Source of the DNA: Harmothoe impar
Lineage: Eukaryota; Annelida; Polychaeta; Phyllodocida; Polynoidae
Reading direction: 5' to 3'
DNA length: 64,000 nucleotides
Assembly: GCA_947462335.1 (NCBI GenBank)
Contig: OX381704.1
Coordinates: 23,328,442-23,392,441 of the forward strand
Both the position numbers and the translations under genes were made by a program. The notes beneath the pieces are model-generated. The model worked only from the letters and a program-made list of their open reading frames with translations, searched no databases and was not told where the DNA came from. Positions within the stretch are counted from its first letter, which is position 1. Each line of letters opens with the position of its first letter. Shown piece after piece: positions 11,792 through 24,074 of the stretch.

Positions 11792-13113
11792 TACTACCCA
11801 CTTGTTGTACATTTTGCACGGGGAGCCTGTCTCTAGCCTCCATAGTACAGCAGGGGTGTAGTACTGGAGGGTCCCTCTCCCCTCACCCACTGGGTTTTTG
11901 TCCCAGTAATGGGTTATCACTACCATGTGGCAGGCCAACCGCCAGGCTTTTTCCCATGACATGCCAAGTCCCAAAACATGGCACAGCGCACAACATATAA
12001 ATATTACACGGCCCAGCTGAATCCAAACCCCCTGGGCTATGCGTTTACTGTGTGTATATATAACGACCTGTCGTACACCTTAGACATTCTGCAAGTCATA
12101 TATAATGTAAGATCTTATCATAAATTTCAAACCAAGCGGTCCACTTGGGCGTGGGGAGCTTATATTTGGAGGTAGACAAAAATAAGTGGATTCTGTATAT
12201 TTATGTTGGTGGGGGGCTGCAAACGTCAGGTATCTGCAACATTTGTTTGGTGTCAGGGTCTGGGGTAGGGCCCACATTGCTGAGAGACAGCGATAGCAGG
12301 GTGTGGGGGCCCTCTCACGTCAGTGGGGGTCACAAGGGGCATGTTATCAGCTAGGCAGGTGCCCAGAACACCTGAATTATCGCTCACCTGACTGAGAGAT
12401 CTAGGAGGTAGTATACCAAGGTATAGCAGGTGTAGAGGAAATGCCCCGGGACCGAGGCCTCTGGAGGTGGATCCGTATACAATGTACATATAACGTGCTT
12501 ATCAAGTAGGCCGACGTGTCATTATACGGGCCACACTGACAGTAGGGGCATATATATATATACATACATACTCTATTTTATATTTTACTGAACTAGTTTC
12601 TTTTATACAAGTTGGATGTTTTGCTTCATGCATTGCCTTGCCAGTCACGTTCCGTAGCCTAAGGGAAATGTGGATTTTATTGGGAGGTTATGACTAAGTC
12701 TCTTCATACACTGCCTTTTTAGGTCACTTCTTGGTTCTATTGAAAGAATAAATACTGGGTACAGTTACACAGGGGGCTGTATACATGGTAATTACTTTGC
12801 CAATACTTCTCCATTCAGAGCCCCACAAAATAGGTCATGTATATAAGCCTAAAGGGTTCATAATGGGAGTTCTATACACATGTTATTTGGCCACTGGCTG
12901 GGTAACGTCCGTCACATATAATCATCTATGGACAGAGGCACCCAGGCTGAAACTGTGACCCCGAGCAGTTTCCTGCTGAGAGCACTTTCCCACCAGGACC
13001 ACCAGGAGAGCAGCTTTGCAGCTGGTATAGCTAGACATACTTGTGTAGGTTTTATGGTTTTCACAAAAAAAGAAGAATTACTCCGACGTCTAGATATCTG
13101 TTCATTCCTCCTA

Positions 13114-13264
13114 GGGGAACGTTCACACATGACGTTACCTGGTAGGGGGTTGGCATATTTGGGTGGTCTTTGGGGTTAGTAACAAAACACATATATATTT
13201 AGGCCATTTTGCCCAAAATGAAAAAGATCCAAATATTAAGTGACATCATTTATGAACGTTCCCC
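13114..13264. mobile_element. GAACGTTC MITE copy 2
   Basis: GGGGAACGTTCACACATGAC at the left, TGACATCATTTATGAACGTT then CCCC at the right. Confidence 0.75.
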
Positions 13265-14462
13265 CAAGTGACCATGATGAGACTGATACATCATGGCTGT
13301 AGCCAGAAAGCATCAGCAAAGGTGAAGACCAAGCTGATAGAGTTTAAATTTCTTTCTTTTTAAAAAGTATTTTTGTAAATCGATACCCACAGATTCCACA
13401 CTGCTTCATTGATCAACTCAGCCTCAGTGTGAGGGAGGCAGGTCATGTGACCGGAAGTAGAGGCGGGTGGAGCCCCCTTGTGGGAGGCATACAATAGACT
13501 TCCTGTCGCGCTGAACCATGGGATATATCCTCCCCTCATATGGCGCCTTTATATCTAGTATAGGGGGGGGGGGATTTATGCAGCCAACTGACCTTTATTG
13601 CCTAGTCACATAGACATGTTCCCAGTCAAGTGTAACATAGCAAAATAAATGAGGTTTGTATGGGAAATATAAACATGGCTGGCTACTACCATCCATATTG
13701 ATGGTCATGGCGTGGCAGATATATGTAAGTACTTGTATCCATGATGGTTGAGCACAATGCTTTATGTTATATATAACAACATTTAGAAATGTATGTCAAA
13801 TCCAAGTATATACACATAGGACTAGGTCTAGTTGCCACTTTAAGGCGTCATCACCTGTTTACCTTTCTTTGCCCATTAGGTATGGAGTATGGCACATGCT
13901 GCCAATTCTCCAACCTGTAGAGTCCCTCAAAGCACAGACTTTGGCACCCACCGTCCCTACTTGGCTGCAGATACAGAAGGTGGGGTGTAGCCACCCTCAC
14001 AGCCCTCATTAATCCACATCTCACTTTGTGTATGTGTTATAAGCGGGTTATAAGGCTAAGCCGAGTGCCTTTTCTCGTCGCACTTAAAATATGGAGCACA
14101 TCCCCACCGAAAAAGGATTAGAATTCTCATCGAAGAAAAATATTTATGCAATGTTTTCAATTTCAAGAGATTCCAAAGTAAAGAATTTCATTAGTTCCAA
14201 CTAGAAAGCCATATGAGTTGATGTTGGGTGTATTTATTTAGCTTAACGACAGAGGGCCACTTGGTGGAACACTTTGTATGGGAAGGGCCCCTTTGAGTAG
14301 AGCACGAAGTGGAGTTTACCTTTAGCAGTTTTTAATGAAACATTGGCGACTAGCCTCCATTTTGCACACAGTAAATATTAGTTCTTTGATGTGGCCTGTT
14401 CTCTGTATAGGGCTATAGACGTGCTGGAGGCGTGGGACTAGGTCTGCTGGTGGGACGTAGGG

Positions 14463-14752
14463 TTAACCCTCTGAGGACAGCATAATGCCTTATGGTCAAT
14501 ATTTGTAGCCATGATGTACCACTCTAGCGCCATCGAGTAACTCGCCGATACCGAATTGGTTCATCATGCCGACCCTTGAGGATGGTATCATTCCGATTCC
14601 TGTAGGGTCTTTATGATGAATGAACGCAGCACTGATGAGTTACACGCCATAACTGACGTTACTCGCTAGGGCTGCATTCATCTATCATGACGACAGCGTG
14701 TCACAAAAGGGCATCGTGAAGTAAAGTACTGTGCTGCCCTTAAAGGTTTAAA
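14463..14752. mobile_element. piggyBac-like MITE copy 3
   Basis: TTAACCCTCTGAGGACAGCAT at the left and CTGCCCTTAAAGGTTTAA at the right, with TTAA-like flanks. ATGATGAATGAACGCAGC arms face GCTGCATTCATCTATCATGA inside. Confidence 0.75.
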
Positions 14753-15150
14753 GGGGCACTCCAGGGCATGGAAGGTTTAATATTAGGTCCAGTCAGTATT
14801 GAGACCCATGTGCTAGACTCCTTCCACTGAGTCTGCTAGGTGTGCAAGTGTTGGCCACCTACCTACCCAACTGATCTAACCTAACCCACGTGAACGTGGC
14901 ACCACCCTCCAAACAGCCATTAACTCAAAAAACTTCACCTTTTTATTTCTCACTTTCAGATGGAATAGATATGTGAGTGGATGTCGGCTTCTTTGTCCTG
15001 TGAAAGTCGTGGCAGTCGTACCTTAAAAAAGTGTAGGATTTGATTTAAATCCCGACCTAATGCTTTGTGCATGAAAGGACTTGCCACCGACTAGGTCCAG
15101 ATGTCGAAACAGTAGAAGTAGATGCTCGGGCAAAGATCGTATGTAGGTTA

Positions 15151-15314
15151 GGAAACGTTCAGAAATGACGACACCTATTTTGGGATCTTTTTCAAGAACA
15201 CCTTGTCACTGTTTTCGATAAATCATCCAACACGCCCCATCACTAGATCCAAAGACTCCCCCCCCCCCCCCCACACACACAACCTTAGTCAGTGACGTCA
15301 TTTGTGAACGTTGC
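15151..15314. mobile_element. GAACGTTC MITE copy 3
   Basis: GGAAACGTTCAGAAATGACG at the left, GTGACGTCATTTGTGAACGT at the right. A long C run followed by CACACACA sits inside at about 15257-15281. Confidence 0.7.
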
Positions 15315-15599
15315 CTTGCCTTTGACTATAGAATTCATGTTACTAAGTCATGCTCGTGATATTGTATGGAAATGTCTCTCTCTCTTTTCCCTTTTCAGTT
15401 AATAAAGATAAGAAATTCATCCACCGTCCCGAGCTACCATTGGACACGCTCCATGCACCAAAGGGCTCCGTTCTTCCACATTCCATGTCACATTTAACAC
15501 GCGTGTATTTTTATTTGCGATCAAAAAGAAATTCATGTTTAATATCCTCTATAGCTTTTGTAGAATGTGTCCCTTTCACAATTTAATTACAGCACGCAA

Positions 15600-15667
15600 G
15601 TACTACATGGGTATACATCATGACGCCAACTGAGCTATGGGATATTGTGCTGTCCTTAAAGGGTTAA
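15600..15667. mobile_element. piggyBac-like MITE copy 4, right-end fragment
   Basis: Only the right part of the family remains: CATCATGACGCC, then GTGCTGTCCTTAAAGGGTTAA. The left half is absent. Confidence 0.6.
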
Positions 15668-17426
15668 GACAGCTCCCTGTTGGTGTGATCATGTATAAGT
15701 GCAGCACTAAGCGGCACATGGAGTGTGTTAATGGCTATGATTAGCCTGTAATACGTCCTGACGTAGTAATAATGCTACACCACTGGTGGCACACTACGTC
15801 TTACAGCACTGTACGTCACATGACGGACACGTCCCCACAGGTGGCCCTGCTGTACCCAACAGGCGGCTACACTTTGATATGATTGTCTTATGACTATTGG
15901 TGATGTGAGGTGACAGGTGATGGCGGCCCTGTAGACCCCTACTGGGGCCGCACATACTTTATATCATCTATCTCCCATGTTATATCTGCCTTCCCTTCAC
16001 AGACATGCCTGACACGCCTGGGGCATCCTAATGTACATGACCACGCCCCCCGTGTTGTTGATTGACAGTCCTTTAAATTGCAAAAATTACCAGGTTGGCT
16101 ACATGTCACTTGGCTACATGGGACTCAGTAGCCATGCTCTAACGCCCTATCCATTATAGGGTGGGTATATGGACATCCATGCATCAATGTTTTCTGTCAC
16201 ATTTCAGAACTGATGATCTGCTATAATAACTGTCATCATGATCTCACTGTCTTCTAACATATCATTAGTTTTCTATCTCTTTCAGAATTCAGATTGATTC
16301 AAATATGTTTCTATACATTTCAGGTGAATGTACAGATTTGTCTTGTGTTTCTTTTTTCATGTAAAGGTGACTGTTTTGGTTTGTTTTTATTTCAGGTAGC
16401 TGTAGGTAACATATTAATTTTAATTTCTAGTAGGGGAAGGCCCCGGGGAAGGCTTATGACTTGGTGGAAGAACGGCAATGCGCTGAAACCATGTAATTAC
16501 GCATATGTAATTAGTTACCTAATAATTTCTATCTGTTTTAAATACTTTTTATTAGTTTTGCTTCCTTTTTCAGATAAGGACAATTAACCTGCTTCCCATT
16601 TATGTCAAATGAAATTAACACATTTGTTTTTTATTGCCTTCAGGTAGGCCTACGGCTATAACCAATGACCTTTTTTTCGATTTCACGAGATTCAATTACT
16701 GTGATTTCTATTTTTACCAGGTAACTGTTTCATTTCTTTTAGATCAGGGTGAAATGTACTTTAAATGACAAGAGTTACTGGTGTTCTTAAATGCATAATG
16801 TTCATTTTGATTCAAGTGCATTCTATAACTTTGTGCAACATAATAAAATAGCATTATATACATTGCCTATCTTTACTGTTGTGAGGATTTTATGTTAACC
16901 GTGAACTAACTCTGTCCTATTTGCTCGTTGCAGGTATGTACCACCCCACAGTGTTCAGAGTAATGAGGCCATGTACAGGTAGGCTGCCTTCAGGTTACAT
17001 TTATCACTATATATCAACGGTAAATATTCTTTGGAAACTAAGCACACTAGGCCACTAGGCCTAAAGGTATATGCCCCAGTAGAGTATTGGTTGCATTGTT
17101 TGGTAGTGAGGAGTCATCGTATATGTAAATATAGCATGAACTGTCAAATATTGCACTGTATTGTATACATGTATTATACAAATATAGCATGTGTCCACCT
17201 TAATACAGAAATGACCCACCCCACAGTTCTAGAAAGCCCATGTGCAAGCATGTACATGTATTATAGAACTCACTGGGTGGGCCTATACCAAGGTCCTGAC
17301 CTCAACTACAGGTGGAAGATATTTCCTAGAAATTCCTGGAAGTTTTGCTGGCACGGACAATTAGTTGATTAATGGTGCAGGTATGCTGCCTGTGTGATAA
17401 GGGTCTACCTGGTGGGAGGCAGCTGG

Positions 17427-17644
17427 TAACCCTCTAAGGACAGCAGAGTGCCTTTATAGAATGTGCGTTATCAGTATGGTGCATAGATGCATCATGTCAA
17501 TCCTTTGAGAGTGCATCAACCTCATAGGGCTGACCGTAATATGTATGGGTGCAACACTGGCGAGTTACTCACTGCGGCTGCCTCATGACGACACAGAGCA
17601 TACCTGCTGGCACGCTTAAACGCGATGCGGCATTAAAGGGTTAA
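17427..17644. mobile_element. piggyBac-like MITE copy 5
   Basis: TAACCCTCTAAGGACAGCA at the left, GCGGCATTAAAGGGTTAA at the right, with GAGTGCATCAACC and GCGAGTTACTC landmarks inside. Confidence 0.75.
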
Positions 17645-17990
17645 TGCACTAGAGGTGTGATGTGTAGGAACATACTGGCAACACTTCTGGATCCCAAGGT
17701 GCATACCCCCCCCCCCCCCGCCTCCTCCTCATGAGCCCCACCCCACCCCTTCAATGCAAGGAACCATTTGAGCCTCTCTGAACCCCTCTCATATCTCCCG
17801 TTTTTATAACCATCTGACGGCCAAGTGAGCATGGCATAGTCCCATGAAGCAAAATTCATGCTAAAAAAGTAAATACCCTTATCTGTGATATCCACCAGGG
17901 GCCACACCCCATCGACGTCAGAGCTCCACTAGATAGCGTCTTATCAGTTCACCCTATACTCACCAGTCTGATTATTGGCGTCTTGTGTGT

Positions 17991-18020
17991 CGTTACTATG
18001 GTGAGGTTACCATAGTAACG
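17991..18020. promoter_or_regulatory. RFX X-box inside a 12-bp palindrome
   Basis: GTTACCATAGTAAC at 18006-18019 fits the X-box consensus GTNRCC-N2-RGYAAC exactly. It also forms the right arm of a perfect 12-bp inverted repeat, CGTTACTATGGT / ACCATAGTAACG, with a 6-base spacer. Confidence 0.4.
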
Positions 18021-19339
18021 GGGTTAGTCTAGACGGGGCATTAGAGGTATTGATTATTAACGAGGTCTAGGAGGGTCTATTGAGGGCTAATAGCTCCTGG
18101 AGGCTGTGGGAGAGGGGCACATGGACTCAGCAGGCATGTAATTGGGTAGTAACAAGTAGCCATCAGCACCATTCACATCACTGCATCACCACCTCCTCCT
18201 GCTCCGTAGTGTGGAGGTAACTTGTAGGTGAGTACAGGAGTTGATCTTCAAGATTCTTGAACGGCACACAGAAAATACCAAAACTCCTGTATCTGCCCAC
18301 CTGGAGGTTTTGAGATATGAAGTCTTTGTACAGCTCCTGGTGCGTGTCATCTGGCCATGTCCTATAAGTAAAAGTCCATCATTTGAGTTTTCTAGCAAAC
18401 CCTTTTGTGTTTCATTGTAACAAAATGGACATACAAGCATTTATTTACCTTTGTCCAATTAATTTACTTCTTGGGTTACATTGGTCAAACCATAGATGAC
18501 TCTTCTCTCTGGCCCAACATTCTGACAGACACTGAGACAGACAGTCAACTATATCAAAGCACCTTAAATTGGAGGATGTCTACCTTTAGTCCGGCCATCA
18601 ACCTTACCCTGCGGCAACATCTGTTGTCCCGGCGGTCAGGACGCCGTCAGTGGTGTCTTGGTGAGCGGGGTAGACAGTCATCATAGATACCACGTCTAAT
18701 GGATCGTAGTTTAATTTCTGCCCCGCGGCTAGCTAAATCTCGTCTGCTCTGACCCCGCGCGGGTTTCCATGGCGACACGCGACCTCTGGTGGTCAGTATG
18801 AACATGTGAGCTGCCCCCTGGTGAGGCTATCGTGCACTAGGTGGATATCATGTAAAACTTGGCTGCAAGTGGGGGTATGAGTGCTGGTAGGGACCGTGTA
18901 TTGCACTAGGTGGCGCCCTGATGTGAGCCTCCACAGAGCCTGTGCAGAGGGAGTCTCACAGGTACTCTGGAGACCCCCTCACTCTGTGCTTCACTTTGAA
19001 CTAAATATTGGGAGTTGAATCATTTTATATAGCTCATTTGAAAGAGGAAGTAATTGCCAATAAGAGGATACCACCTTTGGCAGCAAAAAAGGTAGTGATC
19101 TGGCTAATGTGATTTAATTACATAATTATACCACTTGAATAGGGCAAATTGATATAAAATAATGAATATCCAAAGTTATCCGCACCACAGGGGTAATTTT
19201 ACATCAATTGTGATTGCATATTTTCTATTTTTACTTTTTTTGATGGAGGCCCCCGAAGGCCCCATGACATATAAATATTGGTGTCTGGGTAGCTATCTAT
19301 AGCTATATATGAAGGGACAGGGACATAATTTATGAAGAT

Positions 19340-19960
19340 CGCGGAGAAAATGAAGGAGGTATGGTGGACCCTGGAGGAGGGATGTGGGTAGGGGACCTGA
19401 GGAGACTTCTGGGACCCTGGAGGAGAGATGGGGTACCGGAGGAGGGATGTGGGCCAATGTGGGGGAGAATGTCTCCTCCGCCTTGTATGGAATGCATTAT
19501 TTCTGGATGGTGTCCCATCAAACACATATAGTACCCTGTTCTTTCTCTTGGGTGTTCGACTCCATCATTATGTAACATTATTTTTTCTCCTAACCGTCAA
19601 ATCCATTTCCTATTGTGCTCACCCTTCCTCCAGGGTCTCTCACCAGTACTCAGTAACTCCTCCAGGGTGTCTGTACTAGGTTCTATCATGACCTCTCCCT
19701 TCCATGTAGCATGTCCCATCCAAAACTTATGTTACCCAATTCTTCCTCCAGGGTGTCAGATCCATTCCCTATTGTGCTCATCTCTCCTCCAGGGTCTCCC
19801 ACCATACCTCTTTGTTTAAGGATTCTTCCCCCTGGGTGCCCCATCATAGCCATATGGTACCCAAACCCTCCATTATGGTGTAAAACCATGCATTTAAGCT
19901 GCACAACCCCTATTCCAGGATGCCTCATTATGGTACATGGTCCCTCCTCCAGGGTGCCTC
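19340..19960. repeat. Diverged CTCCAGGGTGTC/CCTGGAGGAG repeat region
   Basis: TCCTCCAGGGTsTC recurs about every 45-60 bp between 19625 and 19950. The opposite phrase CCCTGGAGGAGnG occurs at 19369 and 19411, giving a loosely inverted layout. Several overlapping short frames on both strands follow from the repeat and are not genes. Confidence 0.6.
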
Positions 19961-21109
19961 AGCTAACCTCTATTTAGGCAAATCATCGCCAACAGGTCTC
20001 CTATTCAAGTCATTGGTTGGTTCATCCCTACAGCAGTGCCCCTCTATCTATTCCAAATGTTCTCAATGAGTATTTCCCATACCCATGCACTGTGATGCTA
20101 TAATGCCTTCTCCAGTAAGTTATTCCTCCAGGTATCCCGTTTCACCCACATGGTCCATATACCCTCTTGCACTGTGTACCCTAGCTATCTATTCAATGTA
20201 CTTTATGCACTAAATGTGATAACACACTCTAAAGTATGATAATCCACCTGGAAGCAGAGAGCAAGTCCCAAATCACAGTTTCAGGTAGGAGATCTGCTAT
20301 AACCTATAGTGCTCAGAACTGCCCATATCCAACATTTCAAATCCATTTTTCTCAGCTTCTAATCAAGTAAGAAACAAAAGTAAAACTGATCCAGAATGCT
20401 TATAACATAGAGCAACATATATCACGAGAATAATTTTTTTTGCATAGCTTAATTCTTTTTTGTGCTGTCCCTAGTGCTGGCCAACCTGTGCCTGTGGTTT
20501 ATATGTTTATGATGATTTATGACACACAAACACAATAGAATCCTACATGATCTATTTTGGCCACATGCTGACCATATTGTGGGCTGTATACAAAATATGA
20601 TGCAGCACTTATCGCTGGGAACTGATACTGGCTTTTCTTTATACAATAAATAAACCTGTCATAAACAATTATACCCACCCTCCTTTAACCCAGCTGTCCT
20701 CCCAAGGAATGTCCCACAGGATAGTGACACTTAGGGGGTGGGGGTGCCATATACCCCCTTTGTGTGAGGGACCATATCCCTTCTTTTTCAGTGCTATATG
20801 AGTTATGACCAGACAAGTGGATGGCAGGGTTCAAACACATGTCAACCCCTCCATCCCTACCCTCCATTCCAGCATTCTGTACTCTATCACAGAGCCCATG
20901 CATTTGGACGTCCCTGAGCCACAGTCACACACGGTGGCGCCACCTCGCGTGTAGTCGTTGAGTCGTCTGCACGTCGCTATCTGTACCCTGATGCCATGTA
21001 GAGATTAGACGATTACTGTTAGGCGCCATGTAGTGTCCTCCCCATCTGGGATAGCCATGCACTGGGCGTATGCACTTCACAAACGTCATGTTATCTCTTA
21101 TAGCCAATG

Positions 21110-21345
21110 CTAGGCTTCGAGACATATTGATAGCAATTCAGCCCTGGTAATTCAGACTGTATTAATAGTAAACCCAAACTTCAAACCCCGGGCTCCAAAC
21201 CGAAACAAACATATGTGAATTAATGTACTTCATAATGTGTATAGACATTCCAAGGCTTGGTTTTGAGACATGTTGATTGCAATTCAACCGTAGTAAATCA
21301 GACTGTAATACTAGTACATGTAGTAAACCCTAACTGCAAACCTAC
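21110..21345. repeat. Diverged two-copy repeat, ~145-bp spacing
   Basis: GAGACATATTGATAGCAATT (21119) and GAGACATGTTGATTGCAATT (21266) each lead into a CAGACTGTA...TAGTAAACCC...CAAACC stretch. Confidence 0.75.
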
Positions 21346-21415
21346 AAAACAAAATATCTGAAATAATGATTATAATAATGTACCACACAGATAACTATAT
21401 AACATTGGCGGTAAG

Positions 21416-22060
21416 GTGGTTGGCTCCAGTGCAGGAAGGTGTGGAGGTATGTACAGGAGGAGGCATTTGGGCTATCGGCTGGCAACCCCAGCTTCCCTGA
21501 CACCCCCCCCCCCCCCCCCGGCTGGCTCTAACCCCCTGGGGTGGCAGGTATGGTGGGTGCAGACTCCTCACCCCACCTTACCCCATCATACAGCCACCAG
21601 CCATGGAGGCATGCACACTGCCTTACACCAACACCCAGCATACAGCCTAACAGGACTTCCTCCAGTACCCTCTGACCTGTCAATGTGTCAGGGGCCACTG
21701 GGGCCACCAGGATCTGGCCAGTAGACAATCCCCTGGAGGAGGAGCTGGAGAAGGGATCGTCTAGATACTAGTATACGACATACTCCAGAGGCTGATCAGT
21801 GGATGTTGTACCAGTAGCACCAAGCACCCTGCCCCAGGAGCAGCCCAGGGGGAGCAGGAGGCTGAGTGTGGTAGGGACACGCCCTGGAGTGGCTTGTAAG
21901 CAAACATTGGATGGATTACCTCTTCTACCTCCACCCACTGGAGTACAGAGCGGATTATTAGTATCTCGCAGTATTGGACCCCCTCCTGTGAGTGCATCAT
22001 ACTGTGGATCATATAGGTAGACAGAGTTTGGATATATTGCACTGGTATCTGCACTGGTGT
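21416..22060. other. GC-rich region with overlapping frames on both strands
   Basis: Plus-strand frames at 21416-21724 (Pro-rich) and 21799-22020, and a minus-strand frame at 22076-21768, are longer and less low-complexity than most in this intron. A donor-like GGCAG/GTATGG occurs at 21547. I recognise none of the products and cannot choose a strand. An unassigned exon is possible. Confidence 0.25.
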
Positions 22061-22233
22061 CTATATAGAGCTGCATAATAGGGGGTATCTAGGTGTGTAT
22101 CAAACAGGTTATCAGACTGATACCTACCTACTGGAGTAGTGCCACACAGGAGGAGACCTTGAGGGACAGGATATAAGATCCTAACCAGCCTGGAGCTACA
22201 CGATACCACAGGTAGGAATCAGTATTAACGTCA

Positions 22234-22450
22234 TTAACCATTTAAGCAATATTTGTCACTTGTTGTGCAGTGCTTCACCGTGCTGCTCTGCATCACGCCG
22301 ACCCTTTGGGAGGGTATCAACCGGGGTATCAACCCTGTATGATCGTCATGATGCTTGAATGCAGCCATGGCGAATTACACACAAGGGCTGCATCATAACA
22401 GCAAAGGGCATAGTATATTATATAGCACAATGCTGCCCTCAAAGGGTTAA
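22234..22450. mobile_element. piggyBac-like MITE copy 6
   Basis: TTAACCATTTAAGCAATA at the left and GCTGCCCTCAAAGGGTTAA at the right, flanked by TTAA on both sides. Inside, GGGTATCAACC is locally duplicated. Confidence 0.75.
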
Positions 22451-23855
22451 TGCATTACTAAGGCCTTCTGGCAATTTACATGCAACTGAGTGCTCCCTCC
22501 ATGTAAGGTGAGAAGTGATGGGTGGCAGGTTGTCACCACCACCTGAATGTGTCTGCTCCAGGTGTGCAGGGGCTGGTGTCATATACCTCACTAGTATTGC
22601 CTCATATCAATGCTACATTTTATATAGAAAAGCACCAGGTAAAAGCCACCTCCAGACTGCAGCCGTCTACGGGCTTCACTGCACAGTGTTAAAGTCAGAA
22701 CTTCACCGGGGTCAATTATCTTCCTGTTCGATACAGTTTGCGTCAATCCAATTGATTTCTTCACCTGTTGAGGAAGGGTAGCAGGGCAGAATAGAAGTCT
22801 CTCTCGTCAAGGTTATGCACGAACGCCTCTAGAATTTATATAGGTATGTGTGGTTAAATATTTTACCTGATATCATAGCACTTTGAAAAACATATAAAAT
22901 ATTTTTCTTGAGTCAATATGCTGGATATCTATATTTGAATTGTTCAATTTTGACATTTTTTATTTGGAAGCTCATTTTAAGATTGCACACTTCACCTACC
23001 CTATGTACCTGGAGAGGGAACTGGGGTGGAAAGAGGAATGACGAGCTAAAGGTGCTCGCTGCAAACATACATGAAAGTATGATGAGGGCCCACCTCCTAC
23101 ATGCCTGGGAGTGTGTGGATCGTTGCTCATTTCAAGTTTACATATAAAAAATGCATCTGCACCTCCCACCACCAAGTCACCCGTATGTAAGGCCTGTGGG
23201 ATCACACCCCAGTGCACCCCTGCCGCCAGGGTTCTCTGTATACAAGCACTGCCCCATGATAGGTAGGGCTGTGCCAATTTCACTTCACTTCACTTTATGT
23301 AATTTCTTAAGCCCCCTACATGGCTGTGAATTTGACAAGGTATACAGAGTTTGAGGCTGACATTCACCTGGTGTCTAGGGCTTAAGGTGCACAGCAGGTA
23401 GATGGTATGGCGCCAGGTACTGGAGGAGGCTGGGGGATGTAGCAGGCCTGCTGACATAGTGGCAGCTAGGATACCTGTGGTTTAAGAAAGGTGAGATCAG
23501 CAACACACTTTCCTCTTCACTGTACTAGATAGTTGGAATTTAACTAGCAACACTAGGGCATATGTATGTTTGCAAAAACACAACAACTCCAGGTGTCTCT
23601 CTCAGCAGTTTACAACAGTTTGTGTCTCAACTTCAAATGTATCCTAACCTAATGGGTAATGCAATAGGTGTGTTGTCGTGCGCAGTTTAGAGATAGCATT
23701 ACTGGTAACTATGGCAACCAAGTTGGATCCTGGGGCGGGAGTGGGGGTTGGATTAGGTGTGTGATATAGGGAGATTAGGGGATGAGCCCTGACTGGCACC
23801 AGCCTGGGGTACGTGCTGCATACAGGGGGTAGGATCCACTGACTCATCGACATGC

Positions 23856-24074
23856 TAACCCTCTAAGGACAGCAGAGTGCTTTAATGTGCTATACCCTTT
23901 GTTTGATATCATGAATTAACCAGTGCTGCACCCATACATCATGCCGACCTTTCGGGGATACCAAAGGGTATGATGCAACAACACAATGCCAGCGAGTTAC
24001 TCGCCGGGGCTCTGTTGGTGCACCACGACGACATATTGTATCGCTTTATGCAATACGCCGTCCATAGAGGGTTA
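23856..24074. mobile_element. piggyBac-like MITE copy 7
   Basis: TAACCCTCTAAGGACAGCAG at the left and GCCGTCCATAGAGGGTTA at the right; GCGAGTTACTCGCC palindrome inside. Confidence 0.75.
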
